A stretch of DNA of 64,000 nucleotides, taken from Armatimonadetes bacterium Uphvl-Ar1 (GTDB lineage: Bacteria > Armatimonadota > Fimbriimonadia > Fimbriimonadales > Fimbriimonadaceae). Shown one piece after another: positions 47,147 to 56,192 of the stretch (position 1 is the stretch's first letter; the number at the start of each line of letters is the position of its first letter). The notes under the pieces were generated by a model that saw only the letters and a list, made by a program, of their open reading frames with translations, did no database searches and was not told the origin of the DNA. The position numbers and the translations under genes are program-made. Location: NCBI GenBank assembly GCA_002162075.1, contig CP021423.1, positions 2,542,001 through 2,606,000 of the forward strand, written 5' to 3'.

Positions 47147-50100
47147 TCACTCCGCCAAGAACTCCGCCGCCCGCGCAAGAGCCGCATCCGTCGCCGAAGC
47201 ATCCCGCCCCCCGCCGTCGCAAAATCCGGACGCCCGCCTCCGCCGCCCCCCGCAACTTTCGCCACTTCGCGGACGATATCCCCCGCTTTCGCCCCTGCCT
47301 TCAATGCGGCATCTCCGACCTTACAAACGAACGTGACTTTGCCGTCGGCCAAGTTCGCAACCAAAGCCACCGCATCCGGAGCCCCATCAACCAGCCGATC
47401 CGCTGCTAACTTCGCATCCGCCGCGTCCGCATCCGTCATCTTCTGAACCCGCAATCGGATCGAACCAATGACCGTCTCCTCGACCGCACTTCCCCCCGCT
47501 CCCTGTTGCGCCAACTTCTCCCGCTTCTTGCGCTCTTCGCGCAAAGTTTCCAGCATTTTCTCGACCGCCATCGCCAAATCCCGCGGCTGAGCTTTGAGCT
47601 TCGCCGCCGCTTCCCCGATCAACTCCTGTTGGCTGTGCATCCAATCAAACGCATTGAATCCCGTAACCGCCGTGATCCGCCGCACCCCGCTCGCCGCCGA
47701 TGCCTCGTGCTGAATTTTGAACAGCCCAATCTCGCCCGTCGACCCACGTGGACCCCACCGCAAAGTTCCCGGCTAAATGAAGGTTCACTCGAACTCATCC
47801 CTCCGATCTGCACGACCCTCACCCGATCCGCGTACTTCTCACCAAACAACGCCATCGCCCCCATCGCCCGCGCTTCCTCAATCGGCACATCCGGGTAAGT
47901 CACCACCGGCTGAGCCATCAATATCTGCTCGTAAACCCGTTGCTCAACCCGAGCGAGTTCGTCCGCCGACATCGCCGCCCATGCGTAAAGTCAAACCGTA
48001 AAACCTCATCGTTCACGAGCGACCCCGCCTGAGTGACGTGCGTTCCCAGCGTCTCCCGCAATGCCGCATGCATCAAGTGCGTCGCCGTATGGTTTCGGGT
48101 AATCGCCCGCCGTCGGTCACTGTCTACAACCGCCTTGACTGGTTGGTTGAAGTAACGCTCATTGAGCCGACGTACCGCCGCATCTTGGTCAAGTCCCTTC
48201 GCTCCCTCGCCCGCTTCAAGCCGCACCATATGCACAAAAATTCCGTCCTGCTTGGTCACATCCAGCACCCGCATCCGGAATCCATCCCCCTCAATCACCC
48301 CAGTATCCGCGACCTGTCCGCCACTTTCCGCATAGAACGGCGTCGCCCGCAAAGCCACCACGAACTCATCCCCCGCACCATCCTCGTCCATCACCGGATG
48401 CGCCCCGGAAATCTCTGTCTCCGCCTCTGTCATCCCGTATCCCAAAAATTCCGTCGCCTCCGGCCTAGATTCGGTGGCGAACAAGATCACCCCGACACCT
48501 CCGTAAACCGTGTCCATCCCTGCACCCGCTCGCGACCGCTCCTGCGCGGCCGCCATCGCCTCCCGATACCCCTCGACATCCACCGTCACCCCCGCTTCTT
48601 CACAAATCTCCTGCGTCACTTCAAGCGGGAAGCCAAACGTGTCGTAAAGTTGAAACGCGAATTTGCCCGAAATCCGGGAGCTTGCGATGTGTTGAATCCA
48701 CTGCATCTCTTCCCGATCTGCTTCATCATAACGATCGCTTGTCATTAAGTCATCGAAAGTTGCTTTAATTGAGTTAAGCATCTCGAGGGGATTATCTGAA
48801 GAGAGCAAATTCGATGAACCTACAGAAAATTCTGCGATCAACTCTCCATTGCGAGCCCTGTAAAGTAAATCCTGAACACTAATGTCAAATTGGGAGATGT
48901 CGATTATGCCTTCATTGTGCATCGATAAAATTGGTGAGATTACTTGTTTCAATGGATCGATAAAGTTTTCCAAGAGTTTCTCATACCCCGCCTCCAACGT
49001 CCTTCGGAACAACGCCTCCTCGTTCCGAAGCGTCTCCAAAATCATCGCCCGACGATCCGCCAACTCCGAATAATGCCCCCCCATCTGGTCAACCAAAACC
49101 TCCGCCAAATCATAAAAGAACAGCTCCCCAAAACCGAGCGTCCGCGCACCCTTCAAAACCGCCCGCCGAATCAACCGCCGCAGCACATATCCCCGGCCAT
49201 TATTCGCCGGCAAAACCCCATCCGCAATGCAGAAACACGCCCCCCGCAAGTGGTCAGCAACAATCCGCATCGCCCGCTGAACTTCCGGCGACTCATCATA
49301 GGCGCGCCCCGAAATCTCGACCAACCGCCGCAACACCGGCTGAAACGCCTCCGTATCATAAACCGACTTCAACCCCGACAGAACCATCGAAGTCCGCTCT
49401 AAGCCCATCCCCGTATCAATACTCTGGAACGGCAAATCCGGCATCCCCGACTTCTCGTATCCCTTCTCCGGACGGCTCGCATCCCGCAGCGACCCCTGCC
49501 ACTCGTACTGGATGAACACGTCGTTCCAAATCTCCACCCACTTCTTGGCGTCGTCATCGCGCAACCAATCTTCGCGCGAATAAGCCCCCGTCGGCACTGG
49601 CTCATCGCTTGTCCAAAAGAACATCTCACTGTTCGGCCCGCACGGCCCCGGAGGCCCCTTACTAAACGCCCCCGCTGGCCAATAATTCGTCTCTTCGCCC
49701 AGCCGGAAAACCCGCGTTTCCGGGTCAATCCCCACCCCGCGCAAGTGGAACGCCCATCGCTCCCACGCTTCATCATCGGTCTCAAAAACCGTGAACGACA
49801 ACCGCGTCGGATCAAGCCCCAGCCACTCTTTTGAAGTCAAGAACTCCCACGAATAATCAACCGCCTGCGTCTTAAAGTAGTCGCCAAAACTAAAATTCCC
49901 GAGCATCTCAAAAAACGTGAGGTGGCTATCGTCCCCTACTTCTTCGATGTCCCCCGTCCGAAAACACTTCTGGGCCGTCGTCAATCGCTTATTGCTTGGC
50001 TCCGCCACCCCCCGGAAATAAGGCTTAAACTGAACCATCCCCGCCCCATTGAACAAGAGCGACTCATCCAACCGCCCCGTCACATCGTTCGGAATCAGCG

Positions 50101-50176
50101 ATCCACTCGGGTGCTCACTGTGCCCCTTGGAAATGAAAAAATCCAAGTACTTCCGGCGCAATTCATGGGGACTCAT
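47147..50176 (-). CDS. alaS: Alanyl-tRNA synthetase, three frameshifts and an AT-rich insertion
   Basis: Charges tRNA-Ala and edits mischarged Ser/Gly. The ATG at 50176 (MSPHELRRKYLDFF) is preferred over a TTG at 50188. Aminoacylation core: TFFEMLGNFSFGDYFK, GRGYVLRRLIRRAV. Editing site: HTATHLMHAAL and, in another frame, ELCGGVHV (zinc ligands). Frame is lost at 47978-47980, 47743-47745 and 47207-47212, each repaired by one base to give GEIGLFKI and the end ATDAALARAAEFLAE. Total about 1010 residues, against about 870 usually; much of the excess is a roughly 80-90-residue AT-rich insertion at residues 404-496, before ISGKFAFQLYDTFGFP. Sequencing error is my reading of the breaks. Confidence 0.9.
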
Positions 50177-50212
50177 AACCAACCCCAAATGGTACCTCCC
50201 AGTTCAAAAAAG

Positions 50213-50240
50213 CCCCCTCTCCGTTTTAATGGAGAGGGGG
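50213..50240. repeat. REP-like hairpin, GGGGAGG family
   Basis: Arms CCCCCTCTCC and GGAGAGGGGG (10 bp) around GTTTTAAT, followed by TTGGGGGAGAGG. It lies upstream of alaS and between divergent genes, so it is not a terminator for either. Confidence 0.65.
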
Positions 50241-50349
50241 TTGGGGGAGAGGTCACGGTAAACATTCTCGACCCGAATTCCCTCCCGATTGATGTATTTA
50301 GTGCCCCCCGGAGATCTGAGAGAGGTTGATTCTAAACTACAATAATGCC

Positions 50350-50685
50350 ATGAACCTCTACGAAATCTGGGTTGACCTCGCCCCGGGTGCAAAAGACCGA
50401 GAGCTCATTTCCGCCATCCAAAACTGGCTCGACCACCACGTCCAAAACCAAACCATCGAAACCTACCGAATCTCTCGTCGCAAGTTCGGCTTCGGATTCG
50501 CTCCCCTCGGAGAATTCCACATCACCATCGAAACGAGTGACCTCGCCCAACTCGACGCGGCGTTCTCTCTCACTGCCACCCGCACCGGCGATGTCGAACA
50601 TCTCCACCGCGAGGTCTACTCCCGCGTCACCAACTACCACGCCGCCCTCTACCGGGACTTCCCCGACCCTCAAGACATGAGGTGA
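50350..50685 (+). CDS. Small protein, DUF6614-like
   Basis: 111 residues from ATG 50350 (MNLYEIWVDLAPGAKDRELI). It resembles a family of about 110-residue uncharacterised proteins with the pattern TYRISRRKFGFGFAPLGEFH and IETSDLAQLDAAF. The fold looks like a ferredoxin-type alpha/beta domain. No catalytic residues are obvious. Neighbours do not suggest a role. The family assignment is from memory of the pattern and so moderate. Confidence 0.65.
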   Translation: MNLYEIWVDLAPGAKDRELISAIQNWLDHHVQNQTIETYRISRRKFGFGFAPLGEFHITIETSDLAQLDAAFSLTATRTGDVEHLHREVYSRVTNYHAALYRDFPDPQDMR

Positions 50686-50726
50686 AAGAGCTAAGCTTAT
50701 AGTCGTAAAAATGGCGGGATGATCTC

Positions 50727-51551
50727 ATGCGTCTAAAACTCCCTGGTCTCACTTGTGTCGCCACAATCTTTCTCACTCCTTCTGCTTTCGCGTGCACGAT
50801 TTTTACCCACGTTTCAAATGAAAGTGTTTGGGTTGGAGCAAATGAGGATGTCGAAAATATAGACACTTTTGCCGACCAGTGGATCTGGCCACGAGCCCCA
50901 AAACAAAACAAAAACGGCTATTTCACTCTTGGATTCAAGGCCTACCCACTTGCACCTCAAGCTGGCATCAACAATAAGGGTCTCTTCTTTGATTACAACT
51001 CAGTCGCTCCGATCTCTCCGGAGCCTAACGGAAAGCCAGTCGCGCAATTCATGATGGCAGACAAGCTCATGGCTGAATGCTCAACCGTTGCAGAAGCAAT
51101 CGCAATCTTAGACACTTACGATCTCAAAGGGCTTGCCGGCGGCCAAATGTTCCTCGTTGACGCGCAAGGAAACTCTGCGATCATCGAGCAGCGTGCCGTC
51201 ACTTATCGTAAACATCGTGACTTTCAGATTGGCACCAACTTCCGCACGAGCACAACTCCCGAAAACTCAATTACATGTCAAAGGTACAAAACGAGTTACA
51301 GTGCCCTTTCCGAAGCAAAAATTGTGACGGAGGAGACTATTCTAAACATCTTGAAGGCAACCGCTCTAAATGAAAAGTTCGTCACCAAATACAGCATCGC
51401 CACCGACTTAAAATCAGGCCGAATCAAACTGTTCCTAAATGGCGATCCGAGTACCTTTCCTTGGACAGGAACCATAAGCGACATTTTGAGCAAAGGCAAT
51501 ACAAGGATCAATCTCAAAGAATTCATCCACAGCAAAAATGTTCATGAATAG
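50727..51551 (+). CDS. Linear amide C-N hydrolase (choloylglycine hydrolase/penicillin acylase-like)
   Basis: 274 residues. Signal peptide (LTCVATIFLTPSAFA) ends at ACTIF, putting the catalytic Cys at the mature N terminus, as required for Ntn hydrolases of the bile-salt hydrolase/penicillin V acylase family. GANEDVENIDTF and FFDYNSVAP near residues 38 and 92 fit the family oxyanion and Asp regions; SAIIEQRAV and NFRTS follow. Predicted to cut amides such as N-acyl homoserine lactones or penicillin-like compounds outside the cytoplasm. It is AT-richer than flanking genes and stands alone. Confidence 0.82.
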   Translation: MRLKLPGLTCVATIFLTPSAFACTIFTHVSNESVWVGANEDVENIDTFADQWIWPRAPKQNKNGYFTLGFKAYPLAPQAGINNKGLFFDYNSVAPISPEPNGKPVAQFMMADKLMAECSTVAEAIAILDTYDLKGLAGGQMFLVDAQGNSAIIEQRAVTYRKHRDFQIGTNFRTSTTPENSITCQRYKTSYSALSEAKIVTEETILNILKATALNEKFVTKYSIATDLKSGRIKLFLNGDPSTFPWTGTISDILSKGNTRINLKEFIHSKNVHE

Positions 51552-51629
51552 TTCGAGTCGAAATTTTCGACTTCCGCAATGATCCAGCCAACCCAAGTCA
51601 AAGCCACCCCACCCCGGTAAACTACCCGT

Positions 51630-52703
51630 GTGGGAAACCGCGAACCGCTCATTGGCAAAACAACCCCCGAACTTGAACAAATCGCCGTTCAACTCGGAGA
51701 AAAAGCCTTTCGTGGGCGCCAACTCGCCAAGTGGATTTACGAAAAAGCCGCCCGCGAATTCGACGACCTCAAAGACCTCCCCAAAGCCTTCCGCGACAAG
51801 CTCGCCGAAAGCCACGTCATCTCCCCACTCACCGTCACCACCCACCGCACCAGCACCGACGGAGTGGACAAGCTCCTCGTTCACAATGGCGACAACCAAG
51901 TCTATGAATGTGTTCTGCTCCCCTATTCCAAGCGAGTGAGCTGTTGCATCTCTTCGCAAGTCGGTTGCCCGATGGGGTGCACGTTCTGCGCCACCGGAAT
52001 GGGAGGGTTCGACCGCAACCTCACCGCCAGCGAAATCATCGCCCAATACCTCCTCCTCCAATCACTCACCGAACGCCGCATCAGTCATGTGGTTTTCATG
52101 GGAATGGGCGAACCGCTTCTCAACGTTGAAAACGTGATCAAAGCCCTCAACATTTTCCACGACGAAATCGGCCTCAGCTACCGCCACCTCACCGTCAGTA
52201 CCGTTGGCCTCGTCCCCCAAATCAGAGAACTCGCAACTCACAAGCTCCCGATTCACCTCGCCCTCTCGCTTCACAGTCCCATCGACGAAATTCGCTCCCG
52301 TCTCATGCCCGTCAATAACAAGTGGGATGTCGCCGAAACCTGGGCCGCCATGCGCGATTACCACGCCGCTACCGGACGGAAAGTCACCATCGAATACCTC
52401 CTCATTTCTGAAGTCAACGACACCCCCGAACAAGCCGAGGCCCTCGCCAAGCTCGTCAAAGGCACTCCCTGTGTCGTCAACCTCATTCCCTTCAATTGGG
52501 TGGATACCGGCAACGGCTTCCAACGCCCCGCCCGCACCCGCATCAACGCATTCCGGTCAACCCTCGAATACCACCAAATCAACGTGACGGAACGCGTTGA
52601 GAGAGGCCACGACATCGCTGCCGCCTGCGGACAACTCGCCGGTCAGCACAAAGGACAATTCGCACGGAGGACACCATCAAACCCACTACCGCTTGCGCCC
52701 TGA
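51630..52703 (+). CDS. rlmN: 23S rRNA (adenine-2503) / tRNA (adenine-37) C2 methyltransferase
   Basis: Radical-SAM enzyme, 357 residues, GTG start. The cluster motif is CPMGCTFCATG; the SSQVGC before it and the methylated Cys in RGHDIAAACGQL near the end are both present. GMGEPLLNVENVIKAL and TVSTVGLVPQIREL are typical. It leads the lpt gene run; its last 28 bases overlap the start region of lptC, so the whole run may be one transcript. The last about 15 residues after GQL are an unusual tail. Confidence 0.95.
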   Translation: MGNREPLIGKTTPELEQIAVQLGEKAFRGRQLAKWIYEKAAREFDDLKDLPKAFRDKLAESHVISPLTVTTHRTSTDGVDKLLVHNGDNQVYECVLLPYSKRVSCCISSQVGCPMGCTFCATGMGGFDRNLTASEIIAQYLLLQSLTERRISHVVFMGMGEPLLNVENVIKALNIFHDEIGLSYRHLTVSTVGLVPQIRELATHKLPIHLALSLHSPIDEIRSRLMPVNNKWDVAETWAAMRDYHAATGRKVTIEYLLISEVNDTPEQAEALAKLVKGTPCVVNLIPFNWVDTGNGFQRPARTRINAFRSTLEYHQINVTERVERGHDIAAACGQLAGQHKGQFARRTPSNPLPLAP

Positions 52704-53236
52704 TCGTCCTTTCACTGAGCCTCTTCGCTTGCTCCGGCCCCACTCCAAAGAACGCTGATGGCACCTCTCCCGCCAACGCACCCGAATCAGAAAAATCTGA
52801 AGGCCCTCGCCGGATCATCGAATCTGGACCCCTCGCCCTCGAAGCTAACAACGAACAAGGCGATCCCACCTGGAAAATCAAAGGCGAAGCCGCCCGGGCT
52901 GGACTCCAAGAAGACGGTGAAAATGAATTCTTCATCACCGGAGTCACCGGTGAAATTTATTCAGATGGCAAAACTGCCAGCACATTTACTGCCGACTCCG
53001 CCAAAGCCGTGACTGAGTCCAAAAAACTTGTCCTCGATAAAAACGTCAAAGTAACGTCTCTCAGCCAGAAAATGACCCTCCAAGCCGACAAAATCACTTG
53101 GATGGATGACAAACAGCTCTTTGCCGCCGTCGGAAACGTCCTGATAGACAGCCCCGATTGGCAACTCGGCAAAATGCCCGAAGTCTGGGCAACTCCCGAC
53201 CTCAGCAAAATTGGATCACCAAACAAATTCAAATGA
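52676..53236 (+). CDS. lptC: LptC-like lipoprotein, ATC start
   Basis: 186 residues. The frame has no ATG, GTG or TTG before a lipoprotein signal (LIVLSLSLFACSG), so the likely start is ATC at 52676, five bases after a strong GGAGG (52666-52670). The lipobox is LFAC. The mature region is a beta-jellyroll type: ALEANNEQGDPTWKIKGEAA, GVTGEIYSDG and LTLQADKITWMDDKQLFAAVG, as in LptC/OstA-like proteins that shuttle LPS from the inner-membrane LptBFG complex to LptA. Overlaps rlmN upstream and lptA downstream (ATGA). A later GTG at 53009 would remove the signal and half the domain. Confidence 0.78.
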   Translation: MKPTTACALIVLSLSLFACSGPTPKNADGTSPANAPESEKSEGPRRIIESGPLALEANNEQGDPTWKIKGEAARAGLQEDGENEFFITGVTGEIYSDGKTASTFTADSAKAVTESKKLVLDKNVKVTSLSQKMTLQADKITWMDDKQLFAAVGNVLIDSPDWQLGKMPEVWATPDLSKIGSPNKFK

Positions 53237-54279
53237 CCACCCGAACTCTTGCGCTTTCTCTAACTCTCGTGGCCACTGCCTCCCTCCTTGTTGCCCAAAA
53301 CACTACGGGGATCAGCTTCAAATCAAAGTCGGGTGACTTTGAAATCAACAATATCACCGACCAACTCTTTGAAGCTAACCCCCAGACAAACGCCATTGAT
53401 TTTGAATTCTCGGGCAAGCCTCTCCGGGGTCGGTCAAGCTCCCAAAAAATAGCCTTCACCGCCACCCGCGCAACCGGTCAAATCCGCTCCGGCAAAGATG
53501 GCACCATGTACCTACTGAAAGCCAACCTCACTGGATCGGTTGACATCACTCAGAATCCCGGCACTTCCGACGAAGTCCAGATCAGTAGCCCCAGCATCTC
53601 CATTTCAGAAGCCGCAAATCGATCCTCCGCCACGGTGAACTTCCCCGGTGCTGTCACGATCGTCTCAAAAAATCCAGCTTCCACAATCACTGCGGCTGGA
53701 GGCTCCGCCACCCTCATCGGCTCGGTAAACACAAACCGCGAGCTCCGCAACGTCAAACTCAGCGGAACCGTCAACGCCACCATCACACAAGAAGGCACCT
53801 CCACCCTCACAACAACTGGCCTCGACCTCGATCAAGCCGCCAATTCATCCACGTTCAACCTGACCCGCCCCTTCACTCTCACCAACAACTCCAAAAACCC
53901 TTCTGGACAACCTCAAAAGGTTATTCTCAAGGCAACCGCCGGAACGATCACCACCCCAAACATTACAAGAGCCAGCTCGGGCCGCCCCATCACCACCGCT
54001 AACCTCCGGGGACGGGTGACGATAGACTTCACTGGTACCGACAAAGACGGCTCTCCCGTTGAACTTTCCGCATCCGGAGACCGAATGACCATGGACGCCA
54101 ACGGGGAAATCCTCCTCATTGGCAACGTTAAAATCACCGGCAACGGCCTCGACTACCAAAGTGACGGCGAAAGTCAAACGGTCTATGTCCAAGTCAACGA
54201 GCGGATGGAACCCACTCGGTACGGTGCCCGAGGCAACCCCACCAAAGTCAATATCAAGCCCGACGGAGGCAAATCATGA
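53233..54279 (+). CDS. lptA: LptA/OstA-like periplasmic protein
   Basis: 348 residues from ATG 53233, right on the lptC stop (ATGA). Signal peptide LALSLTLVATASLLVAQ. It is a repetitive beta protein (FKSKSGDFEINNITDQLFEA, VNFPGAVTIVSKNPAST, DRMTMDANGEILLIGNVKIT) of the OstA fold, about twice as long as E. coli LptA, so it probably has more jellyroll turns to span the periplasm. It carries LPS from LptC toward the outer membrane LptD. lptB begins four bases before its stop. Confidence 0.78.
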   Translation: MTTRTLALSLTLVATASLLVAQNTTGISFKSKSGDFEINNITDQLFEANPQTNAIDFEFSGKPLRGRSSSQKIAFTATRATGQIRSGKDGTMYLLKANLTGSVDITQNPGTSDEVQISSPSISISEAANRSSATVNFPGAVTIVSKNPASTITAAGGSATLIGSVNTNRELRNVKLSGTVNATITQEGTSTLTTTGLDLDQAANSSTFNLTRPFTLTNNSKNPSGQPQKVILKATAGTITTPNITRASSGRPITTANLRGRVTIDFTGTDKDGSPVELSASGDRMTMDANGEILLIGNVKITGNGLDYQSDGESQTVYVQVNERMEPTRYGARGNPTKVNIKPDGGKS

Positions 54280-55061
54280 TTGTAAAGGCGACCAACCTCG
54301 TCAAAGTCTACAAAAAACGCCGGGTTGTCAACGAAGTCAGCGTCGAATTTAGCACCGGCGAAATCGTCGGACTCCTCGGCCCCAACGGTGCCGGAAAAAC
54401 GACAACGTTTTATATGATCACCGGCCTGATTCGGCCCACCGCTGGTCAGATCGAACTTGACGGCAAGCCCATCACCCGCTGGCCCATGCACAAACGAGCC
54501 CGCTCCGGCATCGGCTACCTCGCCCAGGAATCCAGTGTCTTCCGTCGCCTCACCGTCGAAGATAACCTCCGGCTCGTGCTCGAGGCCCGCGGCTTTTCAC
54601 GCAAAATCCAAGACGAACGCATTGACCGACTCGCCGAAGAACTCAGCATCAAAAGGATCCTTTCTAGCCTCGGCGGAGTCCTCTCTGGAGGCGAGCGGCG
54701 GCGGGTCGAAATCGCCCGCGCCATGGCGACCGAGCCCCACTTCATCCTCCTCGACGAACCGTTCACGGGAATAGACCCCGTCACAATCGAAGAGCTCCAA
54801 CACATCATCGACCGACTCGCCAAACAAGGCATCGGAATTCTGATCACGGATCACAACGTAGACGCGACTCTCAACATCACCGACCGTAACTACATCCTTG
54901 TAGACGGGCAGATCATCGCTACGGGCAACCAATCCACCATCCGCGCCAACGATGCCGTGCGCAAAAACTACCTCGGTCAAGGCTACGACCAAATTAACAA
55001 AGACCGACACGCTCCCCCAACCGAACATCAATCAGAACCAGAAACCAATGAAGAAGATTGA
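54276..55061 (+). CDS. lptB: LPS export ABC transporter ATPase
   Basis: 261 residues. Walker A LLGPNGAGKTTTFYMITGLI, Q loop LAQESSVFRRL, signature LSGGERRRVEIARAM, Walker B FILLDEPFTGIDP and the LptB-type H loop ITDHNVDATLNITDRNYIL. The C-terminal about 20 residues are acid-rich and variable. It energises extraction of LPS from the inner membrane with LptF/G. Overlaps both neighbours, placing it in the same operon as lptC, lptA and the permease. Confidence 0.95.
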   Translation: MIVKATNLVKVYKKRRVVNEVSVEFSTGEIVGLLGPNGAGKTTTFYMITGLIRPTAGQIELDGKPITRWPMHKRARSGIGYLAQESSVFRRLTVEDNLRLVLEARGFSRKIQDERIDRLAEELSIKRILSSLGGVLSGGERRRVEIARAMATEPHFILLDEPFTGIDPVTIEELQHIIDRLAKQGIGILITDHNVDATLNITDRNYILVDGQIIATGNQSTIRANDAVRKNYLGQGYDQINKDRHAPPTEHQSEPETNEED

Positions 55062-56190
55062 CCGCCTAATCCTCGGAGAAATCATCGGCCCCTGGATGTT
55101 CGGGGTCGCAATCTTTACCGTCCTCATCATGGCTGGTTCGTTCCTCTTCACCTTCACCCGCTTTCTCACCCTCGGCATCCCCATCGGGATGGTCATTCAA
55201 CTGACCCTCCTTCTTCTCCCCGGAATCCTTGCTAAAACCTTCAGCATGGCGATGCTCCTCGGCACCCTGCTCAGCTTTGGCCGATTAAGCGGAGACAGCG
55301 AAATTGTCGCCCTTCGCGCTGGCGGAGTCAGCATCATTCGAATCATGGCTCCGGTAGCAGCATTCGGACTCTTCGTCTCTATCCTCACCTACTTTTTCAC
55401 CGATTACGTTGTCCCCGCCGCCAGTTTCCAAGCCTCCGCAATGCGCCAAAAAGTCGAATCGACCATCGACAGTTCCCAACTCAAAGAAACCAGTCAACCG
55501 ATCCACCAAGACGGCAAACTCAAAGGCTATCTCATCGCCGAAAATTTTAGCCTTGCTGATCGAACCCTCTCGGGTGTAAAAATCTACTCGTACGACAACA
55601 CCGGCGCAACCAATTCCATCTTCGAAGTCGAACGCTTAGAATTCGATGACCTCGAAAAATGGCGCGCCATCGGTCAAGGTCAAATGATCTTCATCAATCC
55701 GAGTGAAACTGATCCAGCAATCCGCCGCGTCTCCGGAAAGCTCACCCTATTTGAAGGTGCATGGCCAGAAGGCGTCCCTCGCCCAACCGAATCTCCCGAG
55801 GACATGTCCGCTCCTGACCAAGATGACCTCGATGTCTTCTCAAGCCGGGACATTAAACGCATCCTCCGCGAAAAGTCCGATGACGGCACCCTCACCAAAG
55901 CCCAACAAATCAACCTAGAATTCGGCTACTGGAACAAATTCGCCCTCCCTCTTGCCGCTCTCATTTTTGGCCTTGTCGGTGCCCCTCTCGGGATCCGCAG
56001 TCACCGAGCAGGAAATGCCACTGGATTCTGGCTCAGCGTCATCATCATCTTTGGCTATATGCTCGTTACTAACACCATGAGCATCGCCGCTCAGAATGGA
56101 GCGATTCCTGCCTGGCTCGCCAGCTTCGGCCCGGTCGCCGTTGGGGGTATCGTCGCCATAGAACTCATCAGGAGGAAAAACCGCCAGTAA
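55048..56190 (+). CDS. LPS export permease, LptF/LptG family
   Basis: 380 residues from ATG 55048, inside the end of lptB. Three N-terminal membrane spans (MFGVAIFTVLIMAGSFLFTF, then VIQLTLLLLPGILAKTFSMAMLLGTLL and a third), a periplasmic beta-jellyroll domain (residues 140-240) and three C-terminal spans. LPLAALIFGLVGAPLGIRS is the conserved YjgP/YjgQ motif. E. coli needs both LptF and LptG; only one family member is seen here, so the partner is elsewhere or this acts as a homodimer. F versus G cannot be assigned. Confidence 0.9.
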   Translation: MKKIDRLILGEIIGPWMFGVAIFTVLIMAGSFLFTFTRFLTLGIPIGMVIQLTLLLLPGILAKTFSMAMLLGTLLSFGRLSGDSEIVALRAGGVSIIRIMAPVAAFGLFVSILTYFFTDYVVPAASFQASAMRQKVESTIDSSQLKETSQPIHQDGKLKGYLIAENFSLADRTLSGVKIYSYDNTGATNSIFEVERLEFDDLEKWRAIGQGQMIFINPSETDPAIRRVSGKLTLFEGAWPEGVPRPTESPEDMSAPDQDDLDVFSSRDIKRILREKSDDGTLTKAQQINLEFGYWNKFALPLAALIFGLVGAPLGIRSHRAGNATGFWLSVIIIFGYMLVTNTMSIAAQNGAIPAWLASFGPVAVGGIVAIELIRRKNRQ

Positions 56191-56192
56191 TC

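Noticed and set aside
48689-48967. Intein in alaS
   Set aside because: The inserted segment is only about 80-90 residues, lacks the N-terminal Cys/Ser block and the C-terminal HN splice motif, and is not followed by Cys, Ser or Thr in the right place.
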